Below are positions 28,225-38,349 of a stretch of DNA of 64,000 nucleotides, one piece after another. The stretch is from Methylophilales bacterium UBA4017 (GTDB taxonomy: Bacteria; Pseudomonadota; Gammaproteobacteria; Burkholderiales; Methylophilaceae), in assembly GCA_002384685.1 (NCBI GenBank), contig DGAZ01000043.1, positions 31,164 to 95,163 of the forward strand, read 5' to 3'. The notes beneath the pieces were generated by a model. That model worked only from the letters and a program-made list of their open reading frames with translations, searched no databases and was not told the origin of the DNA. The translations under genes and the position numbers were made by a program. Positions within the stretch are counted from its first letter, which is position 1. Each line of letters starts with the position of its first letter.

Positions 28225-28632
28225 ATGAAAACAATATTTCTTTTCTTATTAATTTTTTCTAATGCTATATTTGCAGAGCATCATGAAGAAGAACCAGGCA
28301 TCATTCCTGATGCACTGGTTACCGAAGTTCCAACCCCTTATTGGGAGTTTGTTAACATCATTGGACTGCTTACAACAGAAGAAATTATAAATATTCTTGG
28401 TGAGCCAGCAAAAAAGATTGATATTAAAATGAAGTCATCACGTGAAGTGATTGCTAGTACATGGTATTACCACAACCTTAATACAGACGAATCAGGAAAC
28501 TATTTTCCTACAACCGAGCTTGATATTATAGATGGGTTTGTAGAGGAGGTTGTTTTTATGAATGGGGTTGACGAAGCCGCGGTCATTGAAGGAAAAAAAT
28601 ACGAAGTTAAGAAGCCAGACACCCTGTTTTAA
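28225..28632 (+). CDS. Small exported protein of unknown function, BamE-like shape
   Basis: A 135-residue protein with a signal peptide (MKTIFLFLLIFSNAIFA) and a short His/Glu-rich start (EHHEEE). The middle has TTEEIINILGEPAKKIDI followed by TWYYHN, then a hydrophobic strand. This helix-turn, gly-pro, W-Y pattern recalls the SmpA/BamE fold, but I do not recognise a specific family. AAAGGA at 28211-28216 fits ATG 28225 and not ATG 28216. It is placed between corC and lnt. Function unknown. Confidence 0.75.
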   Translation: MKTIFLFLLIFSNAIFAEHHEEEPGIIPDALVTEVPTPYWEFVNIIGLLTTEEIINILGEPAKKIDIKMKSSREVIASTWYYHNLNTDESGNYFPTTELDIIDGFVEEVVFMNGVDEAAVIEGKKYEVKKPDTLF

Positions 28633-28672
28633 TTCTTTCTACTCACTTAAAATACCGATGTACAATTAATGC

Positions 28673-30160
28673 ATGATTAGTTGTACATCAATCTTAAAAA
28701 ACTACCATGCTTACTCCCTAGCCTTTATCGTTGGCTTAATATCTGTTTTTGGGTTCTCTCCATTTAATTTCTATGCAGTTCCTTTCCTAACAATATTGTT
28801 TTTTTTATATCTTCAACAACGCTCACCGTCCAAATATCTATCTAGTATTTTTTTCGGGTTAGGTTTTTTCTTGGGCGGAATACATTGGATATTTATTAGT
28901 CTGAATGTCTTTGGGCAGATGCCAATTTTTCTTGCTGCATTTTTAACCTTACTCTTTTGCTTATTCTTATCTTTATTCTTTCTTCCCCTTGCATTTGGAA
29001 AACACCATCTTTGGGTTATATTAGTCCCTATCACTTTTACATTGGCAGAGTGGTTAAGAGGCTTTATTTTTACTGGTTTTCCATGGATATCATACGGGTA
29101 CAGTCAGTTACCCGGGAGCCCGTTGGCTGGTTACTTTGCAATTACTGGTGTTCATGGTGTAACATTTTTAATATTTTTTTCTGCAACGCTTATCTTCACA
29201 ATCATTTCAAGCTATCGCAACAAGCTTAAGCTCTTATGCTTATTTGGTCTTATTCTTATTTGGTTGGGTGGATACTTTCTTCAACAGATTGAATGGACAA
29301 AACCCTTCAAAGAACCTTTTTCAGTAAGCTTACTTCAGGGAAATATTCCCCAAGATAAAAAATGGGATAAGGACCTGATAAATCAAAGCTTAATTAAGTA
29401 CATTAATTTAATTGAGAGTAGCTCTTCATCGCTTATTATTCTTCCTGAAACATCAATACCCCTGCTTTACCACAACCTTCCTTCCGGTTTTAAAAAAAGA
29501 TTGAGCGATCATGCTCATAAAAATGAAGGGGATATTATTATTGGGGTCATTGAAAAGCAAGATGGTCACTACTTTAATAGCGCACTTTCTATAGGTCGTA
29601 ATGGTGAACAACGGTACCAAAAATTTCATCTTGTTCCTTTTGGTGAATTCATACCGTTTAAATTTATTTTAAAATTTATTTATGAAAATTGGTTAAATAT
29701 TCCTTTTAGCGACTTATCAAGAGGTCCTAATCTGCAAGACCCGTTCCTATTCAATGGAATTAAGCTGGCTATTAATATCTGTTATGAGGATGTTTTTGGT
29801 TACGAAATTACCAAACCTCTTCCTAATGCCAACATCTTAGTAAATCTCAGTAATGATGCGTGGTATGGGGAATCAATTGCATCGAAACAACACCTTCAAA
29901 TCGCTCAAGGTCGTGCACTAGAAACTGGAAGGATGATGCTAAGATCAACAAATACTGGCGCTACCGCAATCATTAGTGCTAAGGGAAGAATACTCAATCA
30001 ATTGCCGCTTTTTAAGGAAGGTATTTTAAGTGATTATGTTCAACCTTTCGAAGGATCAACCCCATATATTAGATACGGGAATTATCCAATAGTGGGTTTA
30101 TGTGTATTACTTTTAATTTTTTGTTTTATAAAAAGAAAAAATAGTGGCACTAAGCTTTAA
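28673..30160 (+). CDS. lnt: Apolipoprotein N-acyltransferase Lnt
   Basis: A 495-residue inner-membrane enzyme with about six N-terminal helices (residues 10-205), a nitrilase-like domain and a final helix. The Glu-Lys-Cys triad is seen in LPETSIPL, KFHLVPFGEF and NICYEDVFG. It adds the third acyl chain to lipoproteins, a step needed for Lol sorting by partners such as LolB, which is also in this window. Confidence 0.97.
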   Translation: MISCTSILKNYHAYSLAFIVGLISVFGFSPFNFYAVPFLTILFFLYLQQRSPSKYLSSIFFGLGFFLGGIHWIFISLNVFGQMPIFLAAFLTLLFCLFLSLFFLPLAFGKHHLWVILVPITFTLAEWLRGFIFTGFPWISYGYSQLPGSPLAGYFAITGVHGVTFLIFFSATLIFTIISSYRNKLKLLCLFGLILIWLGGYFLQQIEWTKPFKEPFSVSLLQGNIPQDKKWDKDLINQSLIKYINLIESSSSSLIILPETSIPLLYHNLPSGFKKRLSDHAHKNEGDIIIGVIEKQDGHYFNSALSIGRNGEQRYQKFHLVPFGEFIPFKFILKFIYENWLNIPFSDLSRGPNLQDPFLFNGIKLAINICYEDVFGYEITKPLPNANILVNLSNDAWYGESIASKQHLQIAQGRALETGRMMLRSTNTGATAIISAKGRILNQLPLFKEGILSDYVQPFEGSTPYIRYGNYPIVGLCVLLLIFCFIKRKNSGTKL

Positions 30161-30211
30161 TGTGGGTTAAAAAAACAGTAAAATGCATCGTTACCTATCA
30201 AATAAAAAACT

Positions 30212-31135
30212 ATGGCAATCACTTTTCAAGAAATTATTATCAAATTACAGGCTTACTGGGCGGATCAAAAATGCGCATTAGTTCAGCCGTATGATATGGA
30301 GGTGGGTGCTGGCACCTCACACACCGCGACCTTCTTAAGGTCACTAGGTCCAGAACCATGGAAAGCAGCCTACGTTCAGCCAAGCAGAAGGCCAAAGGAT
30401 GGAAGGTATGGGGAAAATCCAAACCGTCTACAGCATTATTATCAGTTTCAAGTTGTATTAAAACCATCGCCCGACAATATTGTTGATCTATATTTAAATT
30501 CCCTAAAAAGCCTTGGCTTCAATTTAGAAGAAAATGACGTGCGGTTAGTTGAGGATAATTGGGAAAATCCTACCCTGGGTGCATGGGGATTAGGTTGGGA
30601 GGTTTGGTTAAATGGTATGGAAGTAACTCAATTTACCTATTTTCAACAAGTTGGCGGGATTCCGTGCAAACCGATAACCGGAGAAATTACTTATGGGTTA
30701 GAAAGGCTAGCAATGTACATACAAAAAGTTGATAGCGTTTATGACATCCAGTGGAATGACGACATCACTTACGGCGATGTATTTTTGCAAAATGAAATAG
30801 AGCAAAGTACTTATAATTTTGAGCACAGCGACCCTGAATTTTTGCTTCAATCATTTAATGGGTATGAAAAACAAGCAAAATATTTAGTCAAGATGGAGTT
30901 GCCCTTACCGGCATATGAGCAGGTATTAAAAGCAGCCCATACCTTCAACCTACTTGATGCAAGAGGTGTGATTGGGGTAACAGAAAGAGCGGAATATATT
31001 GGTAAAATTAGAAATATTTCCAGAGATGTTGCTAAGTCATACCTGGACAGCAGGATGCAATTAGGATTTCCGTTAGCCAACCCGGAGCATGCGAATGAAA
31101 TAATTAAGGCTATAAAGAATAATGCAAAAAAATAA
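30212..31135 (+). CDS. glyQ: Glycyl-tRNA synthetase alpha subunit
   Basis: A 307-residue class II synthetase subunit. [31 protein letters not shown] opens the protein, and [27 protein letters not shown] is the motif 2 and substrate region. It forms the alpha2beta2 GlyRS with GlyS. It overlaps glyS by 14 bp. Confidence 0.98.
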   Translation: MAITFQEIIIKLQAYWADQKCALVQPYDMEVGAGTSHTATFLRSLGPEPWKAAYVQPSRRPKDGRYGENPNRLQHYYQFQVVLKPSPDNIVDLYLNSLKSLGFNLEENDVRLVEDNWENPTLGAWGLGWEVWLNGMEVTQFTYFQQVGGIPCKPITGEITYGLERLAMYIQKVDSVYDIQWNDDITYGDVFLQNEIEQSTYNFEHSDPEFLLQSFNGYEKQAKYLVKMELPLPAYEQVLKAAHTFNLLDARGVIGVTERAEYIGKIRNISRDVAKSYLDSRMQLGFPLANPEHANEIIKAIKNNAKK

Positions 31136-33218
31136 TTTATTAATAGAAATTCTTACCGAAGAACTGCCTCCGCTTTCACAGAAGGAATTAGGTGAAGCAT
31201 TTGCAAAGAGCATTACCCAATCCATCCTTGACCTTAAGCTAATAGAAACACTTGATTACGAAACATTCTCCACTCCACGAAGAATTGGGGTATTAGTTAA
31301 ACAAGTCCTTTTATGTGGGGAAACCCAAAAGAAAAAAATTAAACTAATGCCAGCTAAAGTTGGCTTTAATGATGAAAATAAGCCTACCGATGCATTGATC
31401 AAGAAACTTGCCTCGCTAGGTGAGAATGCATCAGCAACCAATAATATAGAGCTGGTTGAGGAAAATGGTCAATCAAACATATATCTAGAGAAAAGTTTTG
31501 TGGGTAAAAATCTAAATGAAGAATTGTCTGCAATTATTAACTATAGTCTAACGAATTTACCAATAAAAAAACTGATGAGCTATCAGCTAAATGATGGGTG
31601 GACAACCGTTAACTTTGTGAGGCCGGTGAAAAACATTCTAGCAGTCCATGGGAATAGACTGGTCGAGTTGGAATGCATGGGCTTAAAATCAGTGGCTTAT
31701 ACCTATGGCCATAGGTTTCAATCAATGCATGATGTTATTCAAATAAAGGATGCGGACTTATACGAAAACATTATGCTAAGTGAAGGTGGCGTAATAGTAT
31801 GCTTTAACAAAAGAAAAGATAAAATTAAAAATGACTTAAATGCTGCAGTAAAAAAAATTGGTAGTAAATTTCATGCTATTCAAGATGAAAAATTGCTTGA
31901 AGAAGTAACGTCATTAGTTGAGATGCCAAATATTTTAATTGGCAGGTTTGAAAACCAATATCTAAATGTCCCTCAAGAGTGCTTAATACTAACAATGCAG
32001 TCCAACCAAAAATATTTTCCCATACTTAATGATGAAGGGGAATTAACCAACTCCTTTGTCATAGTTTCAAACATACACCCAAAAAACACACAGAACATCG
32101 TAGAAGGAAATGAAAAAGTTATTAGGCCCAGACTTGCAGATGCAGAATTTTTTTACAAAAAAGACAAAGCTAATACATTAAAAAAATATTCTAAAAACCT
32201 AAGATCCATTACCTATCACAATAAATTAGGCACACAACATGACAGAGCTTTAAGAGTTGCAAAATTGATGGAATTTATATCAAAAAAATTACATGTAGAT
32301 GATAATGTAAATTTTGAAAATCTAGCGCTGCATGCAAAAGCAGACCTGCTAAGCCTTATGGTTGGTGAATTTCCTGAACTACAAGGGGTCATCGGAAGGT
32401 ATTATGCATTAGAAGAAAATCACAGCGACACTTTCGCCAATGCTATTGAGGATCACTATAAGCCAAAATTCTCTGGGGACAAGCTTCCTAAAGATCAGCT
32501 GGGGGACATGCTTGCCATAGCAGATAAGATTGAAACATTAATTAGTCTTTTCTCTATTGGAGAAAAACCAACAGGAGTAAAAGACCCTTTTGCGCTTAGA
32601 AGAAATGCAATTGGCCTTATTAGAATTTTAGCAGAAAAAAATATTTCCCTAGACCTGAATGAAATTTTGAACACTTTCTACCCAAGCTCTAATTCAAATA
32701 ATTTAAATGAATTGAAGGTATTTATTCAAGAACGACTCATTAATTATTTAAAAGATAAGGATTATACTTCTCAACAAGTTGAAGCGGTAGCTGGTGAGAT
32801 GCCAAATAACTTAAATAATATTCTTGAAAGAATAGATGCTGTTAAAACTTTTTCTGAATTTAATGAGTCAAAAAACTTAGCTTCTGCAAATAAAAGGGTG
32901 GTAAATATTCTGAGGAAATATAATTCAAATAACAATGAAGCTATAAATACATCACTTCTCATAGAGCCAGAAGAAAAAGTTCTCTTTAAATCGTTAAATG
33001 AGACTAGCAAGCTTATAAGTGAGTTCATAAAAGCAGATAACTATGTCCAAGCATTAACGATGCTGATAAAGCTTAAAGAGCCAATTGATTTATTTTTTGA
33101 CAAGATTATGGTAAATGCCGACGACGATGCAATTAAAGTGAATCGGCATAATTTACTGATACAGCTCCATAAAGAGATGAATTGCGTTGCAGACATCTCT
33201 AAGCTATCCAACCAATGA
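31122..33218 (+). CDS. glyS: Glycyl-tRNA synthetase beta subunit
   Basis: A 698-residue subunit with the N-terminal [21 protein letters not shown]-like start of the B3/4-like domain, MTMQ-type core ([13 protein letters not shown]), an HD-like region ([20 protein letters not shown]) and a C-terminal anticodon-binding domain. It completes GlyRS with the upstream alpha subunit. Its stop overlaps the gmhB start by ATGA. Confidence 0.98.
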   Translation: MQKNNLLIEILTEELPPLSQKELGEAFAKSITQSILDLKLIETLDYETFSTPRRIGVLVKQVLLCGETQKKKIKLMPAKVGFNDENKPTDALIKKLASLGENASATNNIELVEENGQSNIYLEKSFVGKNLNEELSAIINYSLTNLPIKKLMSYQLNDGWTTVNFVRPVKNILAVHGNRLVELECMGLKSVAYTYGHRFQSMHDVIQIKDADLYENIMLSEGGVIVCFNKRKDKIKNDLNAAVKKIGSKFHAIQDEKLLEEVTSLVEMPNILIGRFENQYLNVPQECLILTMQSNQKYFPILNDEGELTNSFVIVSNIHPKNTQNIVEGNEKVIRPRLADAEFFYKKDKANTLKKYSKNLRSITYHNKLGTQHDRALRVAKLMEFISKKLHVDDNVNFENLALHAKADLLSLMVGEFPELQGVIGRYYALEENHSDTFANAIEDHYKPKFSGDKLPKDQLGDMLAIADKIETLISLFSIGEKPTGVKDPFALRRNAIGLIRILAEKNISLDLNEILNTFYPSSNSNNLNELKVFIQERLINYLKDKDYTSQQVEAVAGEMPNNLNNILERIDAVKTFSEFNESKNLASANKRVVNILRKYNSNNNEAINTSLLIEPEEKVLFKSLNETSKLISEFIKADNYVQALTMLIKLKEPIDLFFDKIMVNADDDAIKVNRHNLLIQLHKEMNCVADISKLSNQ

Positions 33219-33757
33219 AGCTTGTAATATTAGATCGCGATGGAGTCATCAATCAAGATAGTGCTAACTACATAAAAAGTCCTAATGAATGGATTCCAAT
33301 ACCTAATAGTCTGGAAGCGATTTCCCTGTTAAATCAAAATGGATATTCTGTTGTGATAGCTACTAATCAATCAGGGGTTGGGAGAGGGCTTTATGGTATT
33401 GAAGAGCTTAATAACATTCATTCAAAAATGTTAAAAATGCTTGCTGAACTTGGTGGGTCAATTGATGCAATATTTTATTGTACCCACACAGACGAAGATC
33501 ATTGCAGTTGTCGCAAACCAAAACCAGGAATGCTTATGGAAATAAAAAATAGGTTTTCAGTTTCATTTGAGAGTATCTGTGGGGTTGGAGATTCATTAAG
33601 AGATTTACAAGCCTATGAACAAGTTGGCATGCAACCTATTCTAGTTAAAACTGGAAATGGTGAAAAGACCTTTTTGGAAAATAAGTACCCTAAGACCTCC
33701 TTAGTTTTTGAAGATCTTTTTGAGGCAGCCACAAAGATTATTGAGGGACATAAATGA
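33215..33757 (+). CDS. gmhB: D-glycero-beta-D-manno-heptose-1,7-bisphosphate 7-phosphatase
   Basis: A 180-residue HAD phosphatase. The nucleophile motif is LDRDGVIN, motif II ATNQSGV, and motif IV GVGDSLRDLQA. The zinc loop CTHTDEDHCSCRKPKPGM marks GmhB within HAD phosphatases. It acts in ADP-heptose synthesis for LPS core. It is translationally coupled to both glyS and plsC through 4-bp overlaps. Confidence 0.94.
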   Translation: MKLVILDRDGVINQDSANYIKSPNEWIPIPNSLEAISLLNQNGYSVVIATNQSGVGRGLYGIEELNNIHSKMLKMLAELGGSIDAIFYCTHTDEDHCSCRKPKPGMLMEIKNRFSVSFESICGVGDSLRDLQAYEQVGMQPILVKTGNGEKTFLENKYPKTSLVFEDLFEAATKIIEGHK

Positions 33758-34464
33758 TCGTAGTAATTCGATCCTTGATTTTTCAGCTCGGAATGTTGTT
33801 ATTTACAGTTCCATTTACCTTTTTAGCTACAAGCACAATCTTTTTTACTCCCGTCAATAGAAATAAATTTATATCCCTGTGGGCCAAAGCGATGTTGCTA
33901 TGGCTTAAATTTACTTGCAATTTATCATTCACGGTTTTAGGGACTGAAAATATTCCCAGATCCCCTTGTATTATTTTCTCCAAACATCAATCTGCTTGGG
34001 AAACATTAGCTTTGCAAAAAATTTTTCCTCCTCAAGTTTGGGTTCTAAAAAGAGAATTATTATGGCTCCCTTTTTTTGGGTGGGGATTAGCAATGACTTC
34101 ACCAATAGCCATAAATAGACGAGCAGGGAGGAGATCATTAGATCAGATACTCAGTCAAGGCATAGATCGAATTAAAAAAGGTTTTTTTGTAGTAATATTT
34201 CCAGAAGGAACTAGGTCAAAACCTTTAGAGAGTGGAAAGTATCATATAGGAGGCGCTTGGCTTGCTACACAATCAAAATTAGATGTTATTCCAGTAGCTC
34301 ATAATGCTGGGTTCTATTGGTCAAAAAATTCTTTTATTAAAAAACCAGGTGTAATTAAAGTTATTATTGGTAAACCAATAAAATCCGAAGGCTTAAAGGC
34401 TGATCAATTAAACGGTGTTGCAAAAAAATGGATTGAAGAAACAATGCTTAAAATAAATGTTTAA
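33754..34464 (+). CDS. plsC: 1-acyl-sn-glycerol-3-phosphate acyltransferase
   Basis: A 236-residue PlsC-family enzyme with an N-terminal hydrophobic anchor and the acyltransferase motifs SKHQSAWET and FPEGTRSKP. The catalytic block is H-x4-E rather than H-x4-D, a known variant in this betaproteobacterial branch. It makes phosphatidate from lysophosphatidate. It is linked by overlaps to gmhB and the downstream peptidase-like gene. Confidence 0.92.
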   Translation: MIVVIRSLIFQLGMLLFTVPFTFLATSTIFFTPVNRNKFISLWAKAMLLWLKFTCNLSFTVLGTENIPRSPCIIFSKHQSAWETLALQKIFPPQVWVLKRELLWLPFFGWGLAMTSPIAINRRAGRRSLDQILSQGIDRIKKGFFVVIFPEGTRSKPLESGKYHIGGAWLATQSKLDVIPVAHNAGFYWSKNSFIKKPGVIKVIIGKPIKSEGLKADQLNGVAKKWIEETMLKINV

Positions 34465-35176
34465 TTTTAGCGCAACTGAATCGGTAACATTAAGTAATGG
34501 TGAAACAATTCACTATCTACTTAAAAGACGACAAAGACGCTCATTAGGTCTAAAGGTTACTTTTGATGGTCTTGTTGTTCATGCACCTTTTCTAATGAGT
34601 AAAAATAAAATAAATGCATTGTTGTTAAATAAAACCAAATGGTTGTTATCGAAAATCCGCTCCATCGAACCAAGCCCACCCTCTTTCAGTATTTCCAATA
34701 ATGAAACCTTTGAATTGCTAGGCTGCGAAATTTCTATTAAGACTAAGATCGGATCAATAAGAATAATTAATATATCAAGCAATATCTGCTCTATAACATA
34801 CAAAGAGAATGATAGTGATGCGCAGGTTAAACAATTTTTTCATAGATGGCTTAAGCAATATGCTTTAGATTTTTTTTCAGAAAGGGTGCAATTTTATTGT
34901 AAAAAAAATGGGTTCACGAGTGGAAAAGTGTTTATCTCTAACGCTAAAACCAGATGGGGTACATGCAACAGTAAAACTGATATACGATTAAACTGGAGGC
35001 TAATTCAAGCTCCTTTAGATGTAATTGATTATGTGATTTGTCACGAGCTATCTCATACAAGATTCATGAATCATTCTCACCAGTTCTGGCACCTAGTTTC
35101 TTCTGTATGCCCTAACTACAAAGTCTCAGAGACTTACTTAAAAAATCAAGGACTTAGTCTTTACAGATTAGATTGA
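34457..35176 (+). CDS. YgjP-like metallopeptidase-domain protein (DUF45)
   Basis: A 239-residue protein of the YgjP/WSS1-like metallopeptidase family. HELSHTRFMNHSHQFW contains HExxH and the third zinc ligand, and KTRWGTCNSKTDIRLNWRL is the family hallmark. No signal peptide is seen, so it is probably cytosolic. The biological substrate is unknown. It overlaps plsC by 8 bp and converges with sco1 by 9 bp. Confidence 0.9.
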   Translation: MFNFSATESVTLSNGETIHYLLKRRQRRSLGLKVTFDGLVVHAPFLMSKNKINALLLNKTKWLLSKIRSIEPSPPSFSISNNETFELLGCEISIKTKIGSIRIINISSNICSITYKENDSDAQVKQFFHRWLKQYALDFFSERVQFYCKKNGFTSGKVFISNAKTRWGTCNSKTDIRLNWRLIQAPLDVIDYVICHELSHTRFMNHSHQFWHLVSSVCPNYKVSETYLKNQGLSLYRLD

Positions 35177-35743
35177 GATTAGATGCTGTATGTCTTCAAT
35201 AATACTTTCAACTTTTGAGCCGTAGGGGTGCCTAACCCTTATCTTTCCGTCTTTGTCAATAATGTAAATCCCAGAAGAATGGTCGATAGTGTATGAGTCT
35301 CCCTCGCCTACTTTCATGTGAAAAATCTTATATTGACTTGCTACCCTATTAATATCCTCTTGCGAGCCTGTCAGTCCAATAAAACTTTTATCAAACGAAG
35401 GTACATAGCTATTTAGAAGGCTTTGGTTGTCTCTTTCAGGATCTAAGGTAATAAATATAACTTGAAGCTTATCGCTCTGCTTACCAAGACTTTCTTTAAT
35501 AAATTTTAATTCCTGCATAGAGGTAGGGCAAATATCAGGGCAATGTGTAAATCCAAAAAAGATAGCAACGACAGACCCTTTAAAATCAGTAATTTTTTTT
35601 ATTTCACCGGTATGGGATAAAAGTTCGAAGCTGGAATTTAGATTGGCATTTGATATATCCGAGCCATTGAACTTAAATTCTGCATTTTTAGCACAGGATA
35701 CTAATATCAAAGAAAAGATAATAAAAAAAATATTTTTAATCAT
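35168..35743 (-). CDS. SCO1/SenC-family copper chaperone lipoprotein
   Basis: A 191-residue thioredoxin-fold protein. The signal peptide ends in a lipobox (LVSC), so it is membrane anchored on the periplasmic side. Copper ligands are the CPDIC of GFTHCPDICPTSM and the later His in TIDHSSGIYIID. SCO proteins load CuA of cytochrome c oxidase. I moved the start from 35764 to ATG 35743, which gives the signal peptide directly. Confidence 0.94.
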   Translation of the reverse strand: MIKNIFFIIFSLILVSCAKNAEFKFNGSDISNANLNSSFELLSHTGEIKKITDFKGSVVAIFFGFTHCPDICPTSMQELKFIKESLGKQSDKLQVIFITLDPERDNQSLLNSYVPSFDKSFIGLTGSQEDINRVASQYKIFHMKVGEGDSYTIDHSSGIYIIDKDGKIRVRHPYGSKVESIIEDIQHLISI

Positions 35744-35831
35744 AGATGTTCCTCTAAAGGTCAAATCATTTTATCATGCTATCTTATGTCAATAAGAACG
35801 TATAAGCGTTCAATTTAAAAGGATCAATTTA

Positions 35832-36767
35832 ATGGCTATACCTAGCTCAATGGAAGATAGAGATGGTTTAATATGGTATGACGACAAACTAGTGCCATGG
35901 AGAGAGGCAAAGACCCACGTTTTAACCCATACACTTCACTACGGCCTTGGAGTCTTTGAGGGTGTGAGAGCATATGAAGCTAAAGATGGTACAGCTATTT
36001 TTAGATTGCATGATCATACAGAACGGCTCTTTAATTCAGCTCATATTGTTGGTATGAAGATGCCTTTTTCCAAAAATATAATCAACGATGCTCATAAGAA
36101 GTCGGTAAAGGAAAATAATCTCAAATCTGGTTACATTAGACCTATGGCTTTTTATGGTTCAGAGGCTATGGGCATATCAGCAACCACTCTTTCAACACAC
36201 GTTATTGTTGCCGCATGGAGCTGGGGTGCATATATGGGTCAAGAGGCAATTGATAAAGGGATAAATGTAAAAACTTCATCCTTCTCAAGGCATCACGTAA
36301 ACGTAACAATGTGTAAAGCCAAAGCCAATGGTAACTATATGAACTCAATACTTGCTCATCAAGAAGCAACTGCTGATGGCTACCAAGAGGCGCTTATGTT
36401 AGATACTCAAGGCTATGTTTGTGAGGGGTCAGGGGAGAATATTTTTATAGTCAAAAAAGGCAAGCTCTACACGCCAACACTTTCAAGTGCTCTTGAGGGC
36501 ATTACACGAGATACAGTAATAACAATTGCTAAAGATTTAGGTATCGATGTAATTGAAAAAAGCATTACTCGGGACGAGGTTTACACGGCAGATGAAGCTT
36601 TCTTTACTGGAACAGCGGCAGAGGTAACACCTATAAAACAATTAGATCGAAGAAATATCGGCTCTGGGAGTAAAGGTGAGATTACCGATAAGATTCAGAG
36701 TATTTACTTTGATATTGTCTTTGGAAGAAATGAAAAGTACAAAAAGTGGTTAAGTTATATTGATTAA
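35832..36767 (+). CDS. ilvE: Branched-chain amino acid aminotransferase
   Basis: A 311-residue class IV PLP enzyme. It has HYGLGVFEGVRAY near residues 36-48, SRHHVNVTMCKAKANGNYMNS containing the PLP lysine (KAKANGNY), and EGSGENIFIV. It transaminates Leu, Ile and Val. AAAGGATCAATTT precedes the ATG. The last codons overlap a small zinc-finger gene. Confidence 0.97.
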   Translation: MAIPSSMEDRDGLIWYDDKLVPWREAKTHVLTHTLHYGLGVFEGVRAYEAKDGTAIFRLHDHTERLFNSAHIVGMKMPFSKNIINDAHKKSVKENNLKSGYIRPMAFYGSEAMGISATTLSTHVIVAAWSWGAYMGQEAIDKGINVKTSSFSRHHVNVTMCKAKANGNYMNSILAHQEATADGYQEALMLDTQGYVCEGSGENIFIVKKGKLYTPTLSSALEGITRDTVITIAKDLGIDVIEKSITRDEVYTADEAFFTGTAAEVTPIKQLDRRNIGSGSKGEITDKIQSIYFDIVFGRNEKYKKWLSYID

Positions 36768-36933
36768 AAAAACTCGAAAAACTATTCTAATTAAAAAAAA
36801 TGAATTACCTGCTTTTTGCCCGCCAAAAAACAAAGATTCTTGGGCTATGCACCCAAGAGTTTTTATTGATCTAGAACAAAATAAAGAGGCTAATTGTCCT
36901 TATTGTGGAGCATCATACGCAATTATAGACTAG
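36760..36933 (+). CDS. Small zinc-finger protein, zf-CHCC (NDUFS6-like) family
   Basis: A 57-residue protein that could start at TTG 36760, overlapping the ilvE stop by 8 bp. It has FCPP, then WAMHPRVFIDL, then CPYCGASY. The order C...H...C-x2-C matches the zf-CHCC domain found in mitochondrial NDUFS6 and in short proteobacterial proteins that usually follow ilvE. The role is unknown. A related protein stabilises complex I in mitochondria. It converges with murI by 11 bp. Confidence 0.87.
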   Translation: MIKKTRKTILIKKNELPAFCPPKNKDSWAMHPRVFIDLEQNKEANCPYCGASYAIID

Positions 36934-37729
36934 TAAATGACCTGCTAAATATAAAGCTATTTTTCATACTAGGTACTAGCAATTCAATTGATCCATTAAT
37001 ATCATTACCATTTGAATAAACCAAAGGGCTCGAAGGTGAGCTCTCTAGGCTAGCTAGATTTTTTTCCTTAAGTATGCGCTCAACATGAAGAGCAACGGCT
37101 AATCCAGTATCAATAACTGATACCATGCCAGAAAAGTAATCCTCTACAATTTTTTTAATAAAAACATAATGTGTACACCCCAAAACAATTACGTCTACCT
37201 TATTGTTCTTTAAAGGCAATAAATATGAGTGTATTAATCTTTTGATTAGATCGGAGTGTATTTCACCTTTCTCAATAAGCTCCACTAAACCTGCGCATGG
37301 CTGAACATAGAAAATAGCTTCGCCCTCGTAATTCTCTAACAGCGCTATAAATTTAGCACTTTTAAGTGTTCCTTCGGTAGCAAGGATACCGATTTTTTTC
37401 TTTTTGCTAGCAGAAATTGCAGGCTTGACTGCAGGCTCCATACCAACAATAGGTAGACAATATTTTTCTCTTAACTCATGAATGCATGCCGCCGTTGCCG
37501 TGTTGCATGCAACAACAAGCAACTTAATATTATGGTGTTGAGTAAGGAAGTCGGTAATAATAAACGCCCTTCTTTTAATGTCTGAAGAGGTCATTTGTCC
37601 GTATGGTGCGTATTTCGAGTCAGCAACATATATAAGCCTTTCATTTGGCAACACGTGCTGCAACCTCTCTAGAACCGATAGACCGCCAACGCCGGAATCA
37701 AAAATACCAATGGATGGAATGTTTTTCAT
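36923..37729 (-). CDS. murI: Glutamate racemase MurI
   Basis: A 268-residue enzyme making D-glutamate for peptidoglycan. IGIFDSGVGGLSVL contains the first catalytic Asp/Ser, VACNTATAA the first catalytic Cys, and VLGCTHYVFI the second. The frame starts further upstream (37777), but MKNIPSIGIFDSG at 37729 gives the normal N-terminus. It is divergent from the cobalamin adenosyltransferase gene. Confidence 0.96.
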   Translation of the reverse strand: MKNIPSIGIFDSGVGGLSVLERLQHVLPNERLIYVADSKYAPYGQMTSSDIKRRAFIITDFLTQHHNIKLLVVACNTATAACIHELREKYCLPIVGMEPAVKPAISASKKKKIGILATEGTLKSAKFIALLENYEGEAIFYVQPCAGLVELIEKGEIHSDLIKRLIHSYLLPLKNNKVDVIVLGCTHYVFIKKIVEDYFSGMVSVIDTGLAVALHVERILKEKNLASLESSPSSPLVYSNGNDINGSIELLVPSMKNSFIFSRSFTSL

Positions 37730-37794
37730 ATTTATATAAAGTTTTATAAATGGCTTACCAAAAGCTTTAATGTACAATATCTTAAAGGAAAATT

Positions 37795-38340
37795 ATGGCA
37801 AATAGATTAACACATATTTATACCAAGACAGGGGATGCAGGGAAAACTGGTCTTGGCGACGGGTCAAGAGTAGAGAAATTTAATGCGCGTATTGATGGGT
37901 TAGGAAGTATTGATGAATTAAACTCTATTTTAGGAATTATTCTTACAGAAGATATTGATACTAAACTCAAAGACACACTTATTAGAATTCAGCACCATTT
38001 ATTTGATATTGGAGGGGAACTCTCAATACCAAACCATATTAAGATTGTTGCTGAAAAAGTAATATTCTTAGAAGGTCATATTGATGAAATGAATGCTGTC
38101 CTTTCTCCCCTAAAAGAATTTATTCTTCCTGGTGGATCGAAGGCTGCAGCAGTTTGTCATCATGCACGGACAGTATGCAGAAGGGTCGAGCGAATATTAT
38201 TCAAACTCAAGGAAACAGATAAAATTAATGATATTTCATTGCAATATATTAATCGCTTATCCGACTTCCTGTTTGTTTTTGCAAGGTACATTAATCATTC
38301 TAAAAAAATTAATGATATTTACTGGCAAAAAAATATTTAA
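37795..38340 (+). CDS. ATP:cob(I)alamin adenosyltransferase (PduO type)
   Basis: A 181-residue trimeric adenosyltransferase. It begins with IYTKTGDAGKTGLGDGSRVEK (ATP site, residues about 7-27). FILPGG and CHHARTVCRRVER, which also belong to the ATP/cobalamin site, are conserved. It converts cob(I)alamin to adenosylcobalamin. No B12-synthesis genes are in the window, so it may serve salvage. AAAGGAAAATT precedes the ATG. Confidence 0.93.
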   Translation: MANRLTHIYTKTGDAGKTGLGDGSRVEKFNARIDGLGSIDELNSILGIILTEDIDTKLKDTLIRIQHHLFDIGGELSIPNHIKIVAEKVIFLEGHIDEMNAVLSPLKEFILPGGSKAAAVCHHARTVCRRVERILFKLKETDKINDISLQYINRLSDFLFVFARYINHSKKINDIYWQKNI

Positions 38341-38349
38341 TACTACTTC

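Noticed and set aside
33215..34464. H-x4-E instead of H-x4-D in PlsC as a sign of lost activity
   Set aside because: The SKHQSAWET form is common in related betaproteobacterial acyltransferases, and FPEGTR is intact, so the gene is most likely functional.
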